Positions 31,582 to 46,500 of a stretch of 64,000 nucleotides of DNA are shown in pieces. Within the stretch, counting starts at the first letter, position 1; every line of letters starts with the position of its first letter. Source of the DNA: Bettongia penicillata ogilbyi (Eukaryota > Chordata > Mammalia > Diprotodontia > Potoroidae). Location: positions 3,173,001 to 3,237,000 of the forward strand of contig JAJHZJ010000028.1 in NCBI GenBank assembly GCA_023548195.1. Direction: 5' to 3'. Below the pieces are notes generated by a model, which saw nothing but the letters and a program-made list of their open reading frames with translations, searched no databases and was not told where the DNA came from. The translations under genes were made by a program, and so were the position numbers.

Positions 31582-34500
31582 GTAGAGAAGGGAGCGGCCG
31601 CTCCCCTCCATCTCCCAGCACGCATGCGCGGGCGGACGGGCGGACGGACGGACCGACGGACTGGCCGGGAGGCCTTGGGCCGCCGCCCTGCCACCTGTCA
31701 CCGCCCGAGGGCCCCCTTCCCTACTCTGGTCCGATGTCCGGCCTGTCCTGGGCATGACCCCCTCGGGGTCACCCGGGAAGCCGTCCGCTCGTCCGCTGAC
31801 CGGCCCAGCCCGAGTTACGGAGAGAGGGCCCTCCCCCGGCTCGGGCTCTTGCCCTCGCCCTGCCCCCACCTCCCGACCTCGGCCTCACCCCACTTTGCCC
31901 TCTCCCTTTCTTTTTCCTCTCCCCCTCATTCTTTTTAGAGGGGCGGCACCCTAGAGGCCGCAGGACACTGTGGGACCCCCCGCCGGGCGCCCGCGCCGCC
32001 TCCTCCGGACGCTACCCTCGGACCGGACACTTCCCGGACAACTTGGCCGCCCCGCCTTCTTGGCCGGGGTCGGGGCGCTGGTCCGTGCGCGCGCTGGACG
32101 AGGCGTCTGCGGGAAGTGGGGGAGAGACGGGAGAGGGGTCTGTGGCGGGTCCGGACCCGGACCCGCTCCCCAAGAAGAGCGTCTTGAGGAGGACCCCGTG
32201 TGCCCTTGTGCGCCTCCCTTACCCGGTCCGGACCTCGGTGCCCTCCGCTGTAAAACAGTGGCGTTTCGGCAGGAGAACCCCAAAGGTGGCTTCCGTCATC
32301 CCCTGGAGATGCGGAGCTTGTAGCACCTCCTGCCTGGATGACCTTGGGCAGCTCCCCTGTCCTTTCTGGGTTTTAGTTTCCTCGTCTCTAAAACGAGGGA
32401 GTTGACCTAGATCTAGGATTCTTAAGCCGGAGTCGGATAGATTTTGTTTTTGAAGTGGGGCTGGGGGCTTATGAACTAGGATGGAGAAACACATTGTCTG
32501 TATTTTCACAAACTTTTGACTGAAATACAGTATTTCCTTCAATTATTTGAAAGGAGTCCGTGACACAGAAAAGATGAGAAACTCTTGTTTTTAGAGTCCT
32601 TTTCAGCTCTTAAATATTCCTTTGGTCTTAGGTTGTTAGAGTCCACCACGGTTTTTCAACATGAAAGCTTTTACTCATAGCATTTTTTAATAGATTATCA
32701 TTAGGTATTTGCCTTTCAACCCTGTCTGTGAAGTGAGTAGTATGAATATATATATATATATTTAAGTTGGATGAATTCTAAGGTCCTATTAAACTCTGAA
32801 ACCTTATAGGCCATCTATTTCATGCTACTTCATATGTTTGTACTTAATATATGTGCATATTTTACATATGTGTATGTATCTATATTTATCTACCTGTCTA
32901 CCTACTTATCCTTGGGATAAAGGATAATTGGGTTCCTGTCCTGTATTGAACACATACTGGCTGTGGGATTCTTTAGGAGTGACCTAATCTCAAATACTAA
33001 TACCGTAAGTTGCAGAGCAGGTGTCTCTCAATATGAATTTCCTCATCTGCAGTTGGAAACCATAGCTCCAGACTGTCCTGACCCCCAAACATATAAATCC
33101 ATATCCAGTGTTTGAGAATAAAGGGGAAAGTGGAAAAAGTCCACTGATAAGAATCAGTGAACAGGCACTTAAGTGCCTACTATGCCAGGCACTGTTCAAA
33201 GCCAAGATAAACAGTGGAGTTTACATTTTATCACTATTATTCACATACAGTGTTTTCAGGTTTTCAAAATGTTTTATATACATTATCTCATTTAATCGTC
33301 ATGTTTACTCTGTTAAGTAAGTGCAACAATTATTCCGTCTTTATAGATGAGGATACTGAGGTTCAGAGAGGTTGAGGTGATTTGCCCAGAGTCAAAGGTA
33401 TTGTGTCTCATAGTCAAGAGTTAAGTCTCAGATTCTTCCTGACTCTAAGGCAGGTTCTCTAATATCTCTAAGTATAAATACCTTTTTAACAGATGAGGAA
33501 GGAGAGGCCCAGAGAAATGAAATCTCTTATGGTCATATAGCTCTTAGACCCTGACTTGAAACAGGAACCCAAGATTCTGAACTGCTAAGTCCAGAATTAT
33601 TTCCACTGCAGAGGGCCTCCTGTGTAACTACATATATACCTATATAGGCTCTCTTCATCAGAGGAGAAGGAATTCAAAGCAGTAAGTAACCTTGATGCCA
33701 CTACTCCAGTCCTTTCTACAAATCCTTGGGCATATATACAGTAGAACATAGATGAATAAGGGAGCAGTTAATGCCTGTGAAAGTGCTGTGCCTTAATAAG
33801 TATCTGTTGATGGATCACCTGCCACTGCATTGGCAAAATTTGTGAAATGGTTTAAAAAAAAAACTGCAGTTTAAGTTTAATCTTTAGGAAATATTAATGG
33901 TTTATTCAGCTGTTGTTCATTCCCCTCTCCACCCCTTTTTCCAGTTGGTTGTTAGAAAACCAGCGATCTTTATTCCAAGAACCTAGGGTAAAGTACTGCC
34001 ATATCTGATTTTTTTGCTTTTCTCCTGAATATGCAGAGCATTAAAAAGGCCATTGAACATTATAATAGAACTTGAAGTTCTTTGGTGAAATTTAGATGAG
34101 GTTTGGATGGGATAATTAAATAAATACAACATATGTAGTGGAAGGAAGATTACTGTTAATCTGTTATTTGTTCACACTTGAGGTGGATAACTGGTTTTGT
34201 CATTTGCAAAGACAAGTCATCTGTTTATTTAGTTTTTTTAATTTATTTACTTAGGTTCATTTACCAGACAGTCAGGATACTGGTTTGAATCATAAGGTCA
34301 CAGAATCACGAGCCTGAAAGGGGCCTTAGAAATCTTGTTCAGGCCTCATTTTACAGATGAAGAGCTGAGATCTAGAGCGTTTGTGACTAATCCAAGGTCT
34401 CCTAGAAAAATAGAGTTAGGATTTGAACCTCCTGTAAAGTCATTGCCCTTTCTGCCATTTCTGGCTGCCTGTGAATCATTCTGTTCAACATTTATTAAAC

Positions 34501-37500
34501 AATTACAAAGTGCAAGGCTTTGTGTTAGAGAGAAAAAATAGTCCTTGCCTTCTGGGAGGTTACTTACAATACTCATATAAGAGCTATGTGCATATTCAGT
34601 TTCTTATTTTGATTTCTAGAGAAAGTGGAAAACTTTTTTTTGGAAAATGCTGAAGCTCTTTGTTAGTCCTCAGATTTTTATCCCAGACTTCTTTGGCTTG
34701 GATTACAAAGGACAACAGGTAAACTGTGGCCTGATACAGTAATATATAAACTGTTACTGTACTGTTTTTTAAATAAAAAAGCATCGGGAATTATTTGAAG
34801 AAAATATTTTCAGATCTTTTATGAGCCACCTCACATAAACATACTTGATTTCTCCCACCTTTTCCTACTTAAGTAATTAAGGTTCTTTCACAGTTTATAT
34901 AAGACTATCCCCTGTGATAGTAACTTAAAGCTGTTAATGATCTAGATTGTTTTGAGGTTTTTTTTAAATAGCACATTTTATTACTGTTATTGTACTTAGA
35001 GTTTATACTTAAGCATTGAGCCCGATTTTCAGATCATTCTTTTTTCGGAACACATTCTTACTATCATGCTGAATAAGTAAACTTTTTTCAGTTTTTAAAT
35101 TGCAAAGTTCAAGGCCACTGGTTTTGATATATATGTATGTGATTATGAATCTGAGCCATTTTATAAAATAAGCAATAGTCTATAATATCCTAATTTTTCT
35201 AATCTTTATTAATGTTAGTTCATACCTTTTAATCATAAAACAGAAATCTAGGCAGTAAAGCTGTACTTTTCTGTTGTGTCAAGGTTGATTTTTCCCAAGA
35301 TTTTCTTAAACTTGGAAGATGGGTAATTATTATTACTAGGCAGCCCATGGTTTAGTAGAGTCAGAAGACCTAGGTTTGGGTGAGGATGGACATTTTATGC
35401 TGTGGGATTATGGGTAAGTCACTTTGCTTCTTTTTCTTAGCTTCATTCTTCTCATCTATAAAATGAGGGAAATGACAGTTGAAATACTTAACAGGGTAAA
35501 AACAGACTTTGGTAAATTCTTCAAACTGTTATAGGATTATGTGTTGTCATAAACTAGTCATCAAATTAGTCACCCACTAAAAAAAGTCCGTCTCCCCCCC
35601 CCCCGACTCTGATGCAGTTACACTTGTGTATTTTACTGTTTGCCCCAAATTATTAGCTCTTGACAAGGCTGGTAAGAGTTATTTTGTATGTGACAGGAAT
35701 AATCCTATCCTACAACTTTGCCCATTTCCCACAGTAGGCATAACTTGTAAGCTGTCCATCGGTGCTTAGCACACTTAGCTGAAGTGAGAACATTTGTTGA
35801 ATTGAACTTATATTCTTAAACCTTAGATTTAAAAAACTCTCCTCAACAAAGTAGCAGATTATTTTCTTCAGTTAGAATTTTCCAAGATGAATTGTAATGT
35901 TTTCTGCTTCTTATTTCTAACTTCTCTAGTTTTTTAGGTAATTTATTTTGTAGTACATCAGAATTTGTCAGTAGACTATTCTTGCAGCCTTTGTATGCAT
36001 TTTTCTGCCAGACTTTTAAGTCCAAATCCAAATTCTGTATCATTTGAAATTTCTCTTAATGTTTTGTTTCTTTCTCCTTTGAGCTCACTAATGAAAATAT
36101 TAAATTAGGTTAGACTTTACTGACCTCGTCATTTTTGTGCTCATCTTGCTGATGATCCTGGAAGAAAAGAGCACTTTAAGCATCAGATTTTGATTAAAGA
36201 AAAGAACCTATTTGGACTAACAGACTATATGAAATTTATGTGACTCTTTTCATATCTGAGGAAAGGTCATGTAAAAGAATGAAGCATTCTCTTAATCCTT
36301 TTCAACATCTCCATAAAATGTTACAAAAATTGAAATTAAAGCAATCATATTAATTATAATTTAATAATCTCAGCAACCATCAAAAATTAATAGAATCTCA
36401 AATGAAATAGTCTACACAGTGGTTACATTTTTGTAAAAAAAAATGTACATTTTGACAAAATAATAACTTTTTTTTTTCCTGTGGCCCTTTCCAATCTCAT
36501 TTTCCTGAGTTTTATTGCTTTAAAAGTAAATCATTCAATCTCTCTATTATCATATCTGTGAATGGTAATTTTGTAATTTTACTTTCTTTGTTCTATATTC
36601 CTATTTTGCAGAATGTGGAAAAGAGAAGTTAAGAGAGGGTAAATGTTCTTACCTTGGGGTTTTATTACTTTTAGGAAGATCTTCAACTTTTGAATTAAGA
36701 CCATTGTTGGAAGAATAGAAACATTTTGCTTGCATTTTGCCTTCAGCCTGAGAATTAATTGGAAATAATTGAACAGTTTCTTACATACTACTGAAAACGT
36801 CTGTCTCCTGACATCCTCAGGACTTGAAAGATGACTGATTTCTGTAAGCTGCCATTACTCCCTGACTGGTGAAATTAAGCTGAAGAAAACTGAAGGACAA
36901 AAGTGATAGCTGGGATTTCTCTTCAGACTTTTCCTTCTGTTTGAAGAGTGTAATTTATACTGTCTTGCCAATGAAGTGCTATTTGCCAAACTCAGAAATG
37001 AAAAAGCAGCATAAACAACATGACATTAGCCTTTTGTAATTTTATTATTTTTAATATATGATTTATGCTTTCATCAGACTTTCAACTTTTTAAATGACTG
37101 TTTTGCAGTCACTCTTAGCCTTTCAGATGCAAACTGGAAGTAGTCATAGGATCATTGATTTAGAACTGGAAGGAACTTTAAGGGTTTACAGATAAGGAAG
37201 CTGAGGCACAGAGAGGGTAATGACTTACTATGGCTCACATAGGTTGTAAGTGGCAGAACCAGATTCTCTCAAAACCTCAAGTTCTTTGCGTTGTGGAGTT
37301 AACATTCATACAGTGCTTTGTATGTGGCAGGCCGTGTGCTAAGTGCAGTTATCTCCTTGGATCTTCACAAGGTACTATTCTGATCTCCAGTTTGTAGAAG
37401 AGAAACTGAAGTGAAGTGACTTCAGGGTCGTCCAGCTAGTGTCAGAGGCTGGGTTTGAACTCAGGTCTTCCTGACTCCAGGCCAGGTGCTCTATCTACTA

Positions 37501-40500
37501 TGCTCCCTAGCCGCCCTTCCTTGTAAAGTGGAAAGGTTAACACTCCTAGTTTGGTACCTACAGGTACTTTTTTCTTTCTATTTCCTAAGCTTAAACTGCA
37601 ATGCTTCCTCCCATTTCCTTGATTCTGACTTTGACTTTCTGACCCAATATCCTGTGATCCTAATCTGTTTTGACCTAGATTTTTATATTTTTGACTCCAG
37701 CCTGGCGATCCTTATTTCTGATTTCTTCTTAAAACAATTTTGTTTTTACGTTCTTGAACTTAACCCCTACATAGCTATTAGTGGGTCAGTAGAAAAGATT
37801 GTCTCCTTCCTCTGTCATGGAAAAGTATAAGCTCCAGGCAATCTGTGACTTTCATTTTGACAGATTTAATAAGAAACTTGTTTTAGCCGTTGAAATTAGG
37901 AACTCATTTTGGTTCTGAACTTCTAAGTTTAGGGGAAATCTTTTACTTATTTTACTTAATTCAGCAACCACAAATATCAAAGGAGGATTGATTTCCTCTG
38001 GGGAAGAATAATAGAGAAGCAACTAGTACTAGGGCTGATGAGGAACTTTCTTCTACCTCCTCTGTTCCTGTCACATTTCACCCTTACTTCTTGTCTTGGA
38101 AATTTTCCAGCTTGGATTCCGTAAAAACCCAGGGGGAATTTTACCTACCATGAGGCCTGCAGGACTAGGGGGCAAAAGTGAGGAGCCAGACTGAAAGGAA
38201 AATAGATTAGTACACTAAGGAAGACCCCCATGGGCTAGGCATGGCTTCAGCTTCTGAAGGTAAGCTTAGATTTTTATAGCTTTAGGTTCACTTGCAGTAA
38301 ACAGCCAATCAGCTGTATTCAGAGGCAGAATGGGGAAGTGGGCAAACCTTGGGATGACAGGAGTAGTTAAATGTTGGTGTTTTTCTGTGGGGAATGCATT
38401 TCTTTGAGAGTAATCCTATCAGAATTTCTTGTATTGGCAGAAAATCTCTTAAGATTGTGGAGGCCCCTTTTAAAACAGTTATTCTTGTTCATTCTGTTGT
38501 TGCCCAGTAGGGAGAGAAGAAAATTGCAGACTTCACAGTTCTGTTTCCTTGCTCCCAGAACTTACTTTATCTGGCAAGCAGATGTTTTGCTCATCCTCAC
38601 AGTATATACACAGATTGATCTGCCTTTTCCACATTGCACTTGGCATCTTGGCTTTTTACTTTGAGACAGAGCTAGAAATTCTAGCTAACTTTCCAAAATT
38701 CTTCTTTAGACCCATGAAGGGTGACTTTGACCTGGTGTCTAGCTTTTTCTAATTTTCTCCAGACTGTAGAGCTGACAAGGTCAGCCTTCTTTGGAGTCAT
38801 GTTGGGTTTAAGGAGAGGACTCAAAAAGGAGAGACTCCTTTCTTGCTACTTCTTCCATAGTTGAATTTACTAGTGGTATCATTTTTTTTATTAATAAAGG
38901 AATTTCATTGTATTTAAAATGATTAAAATAGTTAGATTCACATATTCTATCACATATTTCTATCATTTAGAAGATCAAAAGGAATATATCCTTCTTCCAA
39001 ACTTTCCTGTTTCTGTTGAGGTTACTGCCATCATGCTATACCATTGTCCCAGGTTTGCAACCTTGAAGTCATCCTTATTCCTTACTTCTCCTTACCCCAC
39101 ATATCCAGACAGTTGCCAGGTCTTTTCCATTTTACTTCCACAGTGTTTCTTGTATCCAGGTCTCCCCTCATGTGGCCACCACTCTAGTTAGGGTCCTCAT
39201 CACCTCTGACTTGAATTATTGCAGTAGACTCCCAGTTGAGTTCCCAACTTTAAGTCTCTCCCTTCTCTCTTCCATTGTACACATAGTTGACAAATTGATA
39301 TTTCTGAAGCACAGTTCTGACTGTACTTTTCCCTGCACATAAACTCCAGTGGTTCCTTATTATCTCAAGAATCAGATACAAACTTTTTATTTGGCCTTTA
39401 AAACCCTCCACAACTTGCCCTCAACCTACCTTTCCAGTCTTGGAAGAAAGGAAGATTGTCTCTCTTTTGTCTCTTGCACTGGCTATCTCCCATACCTAGA
39501 ATGCATTCCTTCCTTATCTCCATCTCTTAGAATGTTTATTTTCCTTCAAAACTCATCTCAAATGCCATTTTCTGTAAGCCTTTCCTGATCCTCCCAGCTG
39601 CTTGTGCCCTTTCCCCCTTAAAATTACCTTGTATTTGTTCTGTGTGTACTTGTGTATACATGCTGTTTCCCTGACAGAAGGCAAACTCCTTGTGGACAGC
39701 CACTGTTTAGGTAAGTTTTTGTATCCACAGCACCTATGCTTGGAACATAGTAGGTGCTTAATAAATGCTTGTTGATTAATTGATATAATTACAGATTCTT
39801 CTTGAAGTCCTTGTTCATATTTTGAATTTTAATAATTTTCATTCTGATTATGATTAAAAAAATCAAATAACAATTTTAAAGTAATTGAATTTTTTTCTCA
39901 CTACTGACTCGGCATTTGCGGGGAACCCCTCTGTCATCATTAGACCTGGATTGAGTCCCAGCTAGACTGTTTACTTGATCATTTCCATACATGGAAATGA
40001 GTTGGATTAGATGGTCTCCAAGATGCCTTCCTAAGCGAAAATCTGGTGGGCCTACAATACAGAATTTAAAAATTACATTGTATTGCATTGTTTTTAATTA
40101 ACAAGCATTTATTTTACCTCTCTCCATCTCCTCTTCACCCCCGCCCCCCAAATTCTCACCAACCTATTATAGTCAAGCAAAACAAATTCCAGCATTGGCT
40201 ATGTTCAAAAATTAGTGTCTAATTCTGTATCATGAGTCCATTACCTCTCTATCAAGCATCATCAGCCCTCCGGAATTGTTGGTTATTGCATTGATGAGAG
40301 TTCTTAAGTCTTGAACAAATTGTTCTCATTATGTTCGGTTTATTCTGATTCAGTTTCTTCCTTGATTTCTCTGAACCCTCCTCTTTCATCATTTTTTATG
40401 CATTTAGTAATTGATATTCCAATACATTTTCATGCCATATCTTGTTCAGTCATTCCTCAGGTGATGGTGCACCGTGCAATATGGGTTTCAGTGTATCAAA

Positions 40501-43500
40501 AGACACAGTTACCTTGACCTCGTATTGCCTGTTTGAACTTGGAGAAAAGAAAAAAGGGAATTCTAATGTCATTCAGAAAGGTGTTGAGAACAGACAAAGA
40601 TATATGATAAAAGAAGTGTGAAGCGTTTCTCCTCTTCAGGCATTGATTAGCTTATCAGCTTGTGTGTTTATGTGTTTTTTTGTATATATAAGTATATACA
40701 CATATATGTGTACACATACATATAGATATTATATATACATATATTGATTTTAGAATGGCAAGAGGTATGCCAGTCAAATTGTTTCTACCCTAGTCATAAT
40801 ATTTTTTGTAATATTTTGTTACCTTGTTTTACATTTATAGCAGATTTTCTTTTGTGGAGAAGGAAAATCATTGTTGGAAAGCAATTTATAGTGAACCAAA
40901 TCTTACAGAACTTTGTATCAACAATCTTTTAAAGGGACAGAGTTGAACTAAGAGTGTTAGGTCTAAGTTAAATCCATCAGTATCTGCTTCCCCTTTTCCT
41001 GTTAAGTTTCAAGTTAATAATTAACTCCATTGTTTTTAGCAGTGTGGAGTAGCTATATGATATTGGGCAAATAATTGGAGCCCCAGCATCCTCATCTTTC
41101 AAATGTGGGTGGGTATTTGATTCAATTTAGCTAACATTTACTGTGTAGAGCACTGTATTAGGGAATAGAGATACTGTCCTCAAGAAGTTTATATTCTTCT
41201 TTTCCTGGCTGAATTCCTTGGAATGTCATCTGCATTCAGTTCCTTCACTTCTTTCTTCTCATTCTCTTAGCTCTCTATCCAGCTACTGACATCATTCTCC
41301 AAAGATTTCTTAATTGCCAAATCTAATGACTTTTTCCAGGCCTCATTCTCCTCAACTTCTCTGTTGCATTTGACACTATTGATCACTTTCTCCTCCTGCT
41401 AACTCTCCTCCTTTGGTTCTCTCCTGCTTTTCCTACCCAGCTGACAGTTCCTCAGTCCTTTTTGCTGCATCTTATCCAGGCACTACTCACGGAACTCTCA
41501 TCTCTTCCCTCTACTATTTTTCTTGGTGATTTCATTAGTTCCCATGAATTATTGTCTCAGTGGAGATGATTCTTAGATCTATTTTAACCAGCTTTGACCT
41601 CTTTTCCGGTTTCCAGTCTTGTATCTCTGGCTACTGGACATCTCAACCTGGATGTTCCAAAGACATCTTAAACTCAGTGTCTCCCAAACTGAACTCATTA
41701 TATTTCTCCCCAAATCTTTCCCTCCTCTAAACTTTCTTATTACTGTGGAGGATACTATGTTCCCAGTTACCCAGGCTTGAAACCTAAGTGTCATCCATGA
41801 CAATTCACTCTCCCAGTTCCAGCCCTCTTATCCAATCTGTTGTCAACTCTCGTCAGTTCTCTTTAAAACATCTCCTATGTACACCTTTCTTCTGACACTG
41901 CCTCTACCCTGGTGCAGTTACCTCATTACCTCACTACCGTACTACTTACAACAGCCTCCTGGTTTCATACGTTGTTGTTTGCAAATTATCTCTCCCATAA
42001 GGTTGTAAACTCCTTGAGGGAATTTTTGCTCTTGTAGTAAACTTGGTGTTTAGCATTGTGCCTGGCACATAATAGATGCCTAATAAATGCTTGTTGACTT
42101 ATATTTGGGTTGGGGATGGGAAGGAGAACTTATTCATAGATGTGTATACAAAATATATATAATCTTAAGAAGTAAAGACCATTTACAACTGATCTTTGTG
42201 TAGCAGCTGGTACCTGAACTTGCTAAAAGTTGAGGTGAGGAAGGGTTTTATGGAGGAACTGATAACCTCAACTTTGCTTTGAAGGAAGCTGTGGATACTA
42301 AAAGTTGAAATGAGGACAGTCATAGGGATACTTTGATGGAAGAGAATCTTTTAGGTTGCATTTTGTTTAATTGATTCCAATATATATATTTTTTAATTTC
42401 CAAGCACTAAACACAGTGAGATCTTGCATTTTCTGCATTTTCCAGTCAATTATGTGATATAAAAATAGTATACTATAGAAAAGCATTTTGAAAAGCTTTC
42501 CTCTTTCCTTATTTGTAGGAATCCAAGGTTCTGAACTTGGGGGACTCCTTTGGGGGTCTGTCAATAAGCTTCAGGGTATTGATGAATTTGGATGGGAAAA
42601 AAGTACATCTTTATTTCAGTGTACTTGGTTTACTTTGTAATCCTTTACTTTTAAAAACATTGTGAAAAGGTTTCACCAGACTCTCTCAAAGGGTTCTGTG
42701 ATACAAAAAAAGTGAAGATCAGGTGGGTCTAGATCAGTTCTGGAACAATTTTGTAGATATGAGAAAGAAGGCATATGGCTATGCTGTTATCTTGATGACC
42801 TCATGATTATCTATTTTTAGCAGTATTACCATTGATGATTTTTTCCTTAATCATTCATGGGAATATTCTTCCACTCTCATATATCTTTAAAATTTATCTT
42901 CCAGTTTCCTCAAAGTGATGTCATCTCTACCACAGACTGTCTTTGTTTATACATGGTCTGGTTTACCAGCATTTCCCATTTTCCCCTTCTTTAGTGCTAT
43001 TTTCAGTTTTTAAAATAGCACCTTGAGGACTGAGATATTTAAATTCAGATGTAATGACTTTTTCTATTGTTAGTGATAGTGAAAATAGTTTGTTATAGAA
43101 ATGTTGACAGGTCTTTTTTATTTTCATGTGTTTGCTGTCATATTTCCAATTTCATCTTTAGTAGCAGTCTTGGGGTGATCTGGGAGTTGCATGTGCAGAC
43201 TCTTTAAATTTATTTTTCCCTTCACTACTCCTTTATGAGATAATGATTATAATTTTTCCACCATGATGTTTTGTAAGATTTTGTAAATGAGTTTTTATTT
43301 TTAAATCATTATCACTTATGAATATCATGTTTCTCCGCTTAGCAAGAGTCACAGAACTGCAGAATTTGAAAGTTGGATGGATCTTAGTAGATCTAACTTA
43401 GTTAGTCTAACTCGTGCATAAAAGTTATGTCTACTGAATCCAAGAAGTGGTCCTCCACCCTTTCCACTTGAAAGCATTCAAGAAGACAGAATCCATGTCT

Positions 43501-46500
43501 TCTTAGAGCATGTCATTTCACTTTTGGACCACTTTAATTTTAGGAGGTTTTGCAAGCCTAAATTTGCCTTTGTACAATTTTATAATTTCACAGTTGTAAT
43601 TTTACAAATTACTTCTGTTTCTGCCCTTTAGTGTAAAATAGAACAAGTCAGACCTCCCTTGGTGACAGGTCTTTTGAATGTTTGAAGACTGCTTCCATGT
43701 CTTTCCTGAGTCTTTTCTTCTCCGTGCTAAACATGTTTACTCAGCCTGTCCTCACCTGCCATAGACTCAAGGCCCATTACTATTATGGTTGCCCTGTTGG
43801 ATATTTACCAGTTTATCAATGCCTTTCTGAAATGATGCTCCCCAGAAATGAACAAATTAATTTCAAGTGAGGTTGGATGAGGACAGGACACAATGGGACT
43901 ATCCTTTCTCTATTCCTAGAGCTATGCCCTCATTGATGCAGCCCAAGACTTTGTTTTATTGGCCTTTTTATCTGCCACTTACCCCTGCTGACTCATTGAA
44001 CTTGCTATCTACTAAAACCAGAAGATGTTTTTCAGAAGTGCTCTTTACCCATGCCTCCTCCATTTTATATTTGTGAAGTTATTTTTTTTTTGGTACCCAA
44101 GTGCAAGACTTTACATTTATTCTTATTGTCATTTTCAGTACTGATTTTTTTGAGATATTTTAAAGATTCTTGTATTAATTTGCAAAATTTCATTTCAGCT
44201 GTCAAACGTTTAATGAAAGAAGCAGCAGAATTGAAAGATCCTACAGATCACTACCATGCTCAACCTTTAGAGGTGAGTTTTCCAATAATTGTAATAATCT
44301 AAGTTCCTCACATTTGTAGAGGGTTTGACAGTTTACAGAACACTTTCCATCCAACAGCCCTCAGAGATTAATAGTATCTTACTCGTTTTTACAGATGAGG
44401 AAATAGACTTGGAAGTTTAATAATTTACTCAAAGTAATATAGTTCATAAGTGGCAGAATTGGGACTTGAAACCTGGAATGTTTGACTTTACATGTGCTAC
44501 TTCACGTTTTAGGTCACTTTAGTGTTTTAATACACTTTAAACAGCACTTTAAAACAAAGCGTTTTAAAGCACTTCAGTGCTTTAATAACCATTTTTAACG
44601 ATTTAAAAATTATTTTCTTAAAATTTGCTTTTCTTTAACATTATCTTATATGGAATTACTTGACTTTGCTTATTAAGATAAGAAGTCTTGCTTTGGTTCT
44701 TTTAACATGTTTAGCTTTCCCCTTAAGCATGTATTTCATATAACAATTAAATGAAAAACTAATCATTTGAATTATCCAAATAAGCTTCCCAATGAGCTCA
44801 CCAACAATAAATGCTATAAAGGAGATATCTGCTCAGGTAGAAGTTGAAATAAAGGGTATTTAAATCCCTTTCTAACACTAAAAAAAAAAGAAAAGAATGT
44901 AGAAATACATAGAAAGAAAGAAAAAGAATGAGAATATCACAGAATGGTCCAACGTCATAGATCTCTAATCTAACAATTGTAGCTGTCCCAAAGTGGAGGG
45001 GGTTGCCTTAAGCTATGGTGGCTCCCTAGTCTTTGCTATCCATCAAGACCACTTGATGGGTATGTTAGAGTAGGGATTCCTTTTGTGAGTGGACTGGACT
45101 AAATGACTGTTGTGATTCCTTCTAACTCTCAAATTCTGTGATTCTGTGAGATATATTTTTAAGGGAAAAGCTAACCAGGTTAAAAGGACCAAAGTGTGAC
45201 TTTTTATCTTAGCAAAGTCAAATAATTCTGTGTAAGATCTATTAAAGAAACTAGGAATTCCAAGAGGCAGGAGTGTATTCTAGGCATGGTAGACAGCTTG
45301 TGCATGGAGAAAGGAGATAGAAAGTCATGTATGAGAAAACATAATACCATTTTTACTGTACTATAGGGTATATTAAGGGGAATAATGTTATCTATTTCAC
45401 TGGAAATGTTGTGAAAGGCATTACAGCTAAAAGAGGAATTTGTTTTGATTCTTAAATTTATACGAAGCCATTGTTAGTATATAGAATGACTAATGACATG
45501 ATCAGACTTGATCTTTCATTTTGGCAGCTGTCTGGAGGAATTAGAAAGGAAATAGTTGAGGTAAGACCCCACTTTTTAGGAAGCTGTTGCAGAATACCAA
45601 GTGTCAGGTGATGAGGGCCTGAACAAGAAAGGAGTTGATATGAGAGGTACTGTGAAGATAGAATGGACAGGACTTGGCCACTGATTGGATATTTGGGGTA
45701 GAAGAAAGGGAGGAATTAAGGATGTCTCTGAGTTTGTGTACTTGGGTGTTGCCCATAAGTATGGTGATGCTCATGACTGAAATAGGGAAGTTTAGGAGAG
45801 GCATTGGTTTTTGTGAAAATTGTGCAAGTTCCATTTTGGATAGGTTGAATTTGAGATAGAACATCCAGGTGGAGGTTGGAAGAGAGACCATTTTGGGTAT
45901 GTAGATCTTAGTATTACAATAGAAATTATAATGAAACCTAAGGGATCTGATGAGGTCACCAAGAGAGATAGTTTATATAGAGAAAGAAGGGCCCAGGGAA
46001 AGGTCTTTGAAAGTATAGTATTAATGATCCAAAAAAAGGAGATCAAGAAGGAGCATTTATACAGATAGAAGAACCAGGATAGAGAATTGTCATGAAAACC
46101 TAGAGAGGAGAAGATTATCTAGAATTAGAGAGGATGCTCAACCATATTAAGTGCTTTAGAGAGGTTAAAAAAAGATGATTGAGAAAAAAAATCATTGGAT
46201 TTGGCAATTCAGAGATCATTGGTACTTTTGGGTAGAATTGTTTCACTTTAGGGAGGAAGTCAGAAGTGAGACTGTGAAGGATTGAAAAGTGAGAAGAGAA
46301 GAATTGAAGGCAATGAGTGCAGACAGATATTTCTAAAGGCTTCGCCCTGAAGGGATAGGATGATAGGTTGAAGCAGGGTGATAGAATCGAGTGTTGATAA
46401 TTTTTAAGACCGGAGGAGCCCTGGTGTATTTTAGGCAGCAAGGATGGAACCAGTATCTAAGGAGAGAGTGAAGACTGGAGGGACAAGGGAAATTACTGCA

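Larger units (their letters stand above)
30925..32290 (+). promoter_or_regulatory. UBE2J1: CpG island and UBE2J1 promoter / 5' UTR region
   Basis: Base composition changes sharply near 30925 from AT-rich to strongly GC- and CpG-rich DNA and reverts near 32290. The island covers the presumptive transcription start, the 5' UTR, exon 1 and the start of intron 1. No TATA box is visible close to the ATG, which fits a broad CpG-island promoter of a widely expressed gene. The many long open frames here on both strands are composition artefacts. Confidence 0.9.

Noticed and set aside
31029..31694. Long minus-strand open frame of 221 codons over the CpG island
   Set aside because: It lies opposite UBE2J1 exon 1 in very GC-rich DNA, where stops are rare. 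The peptide is low-complexity Pro/Ala/Arg with no domain.
31624..32405. Several + strand open frames of 66-120 codons after exon 1
   Set aside because: They are in intron 1 within the CpG island and are composition-driven, with no family resemblance.
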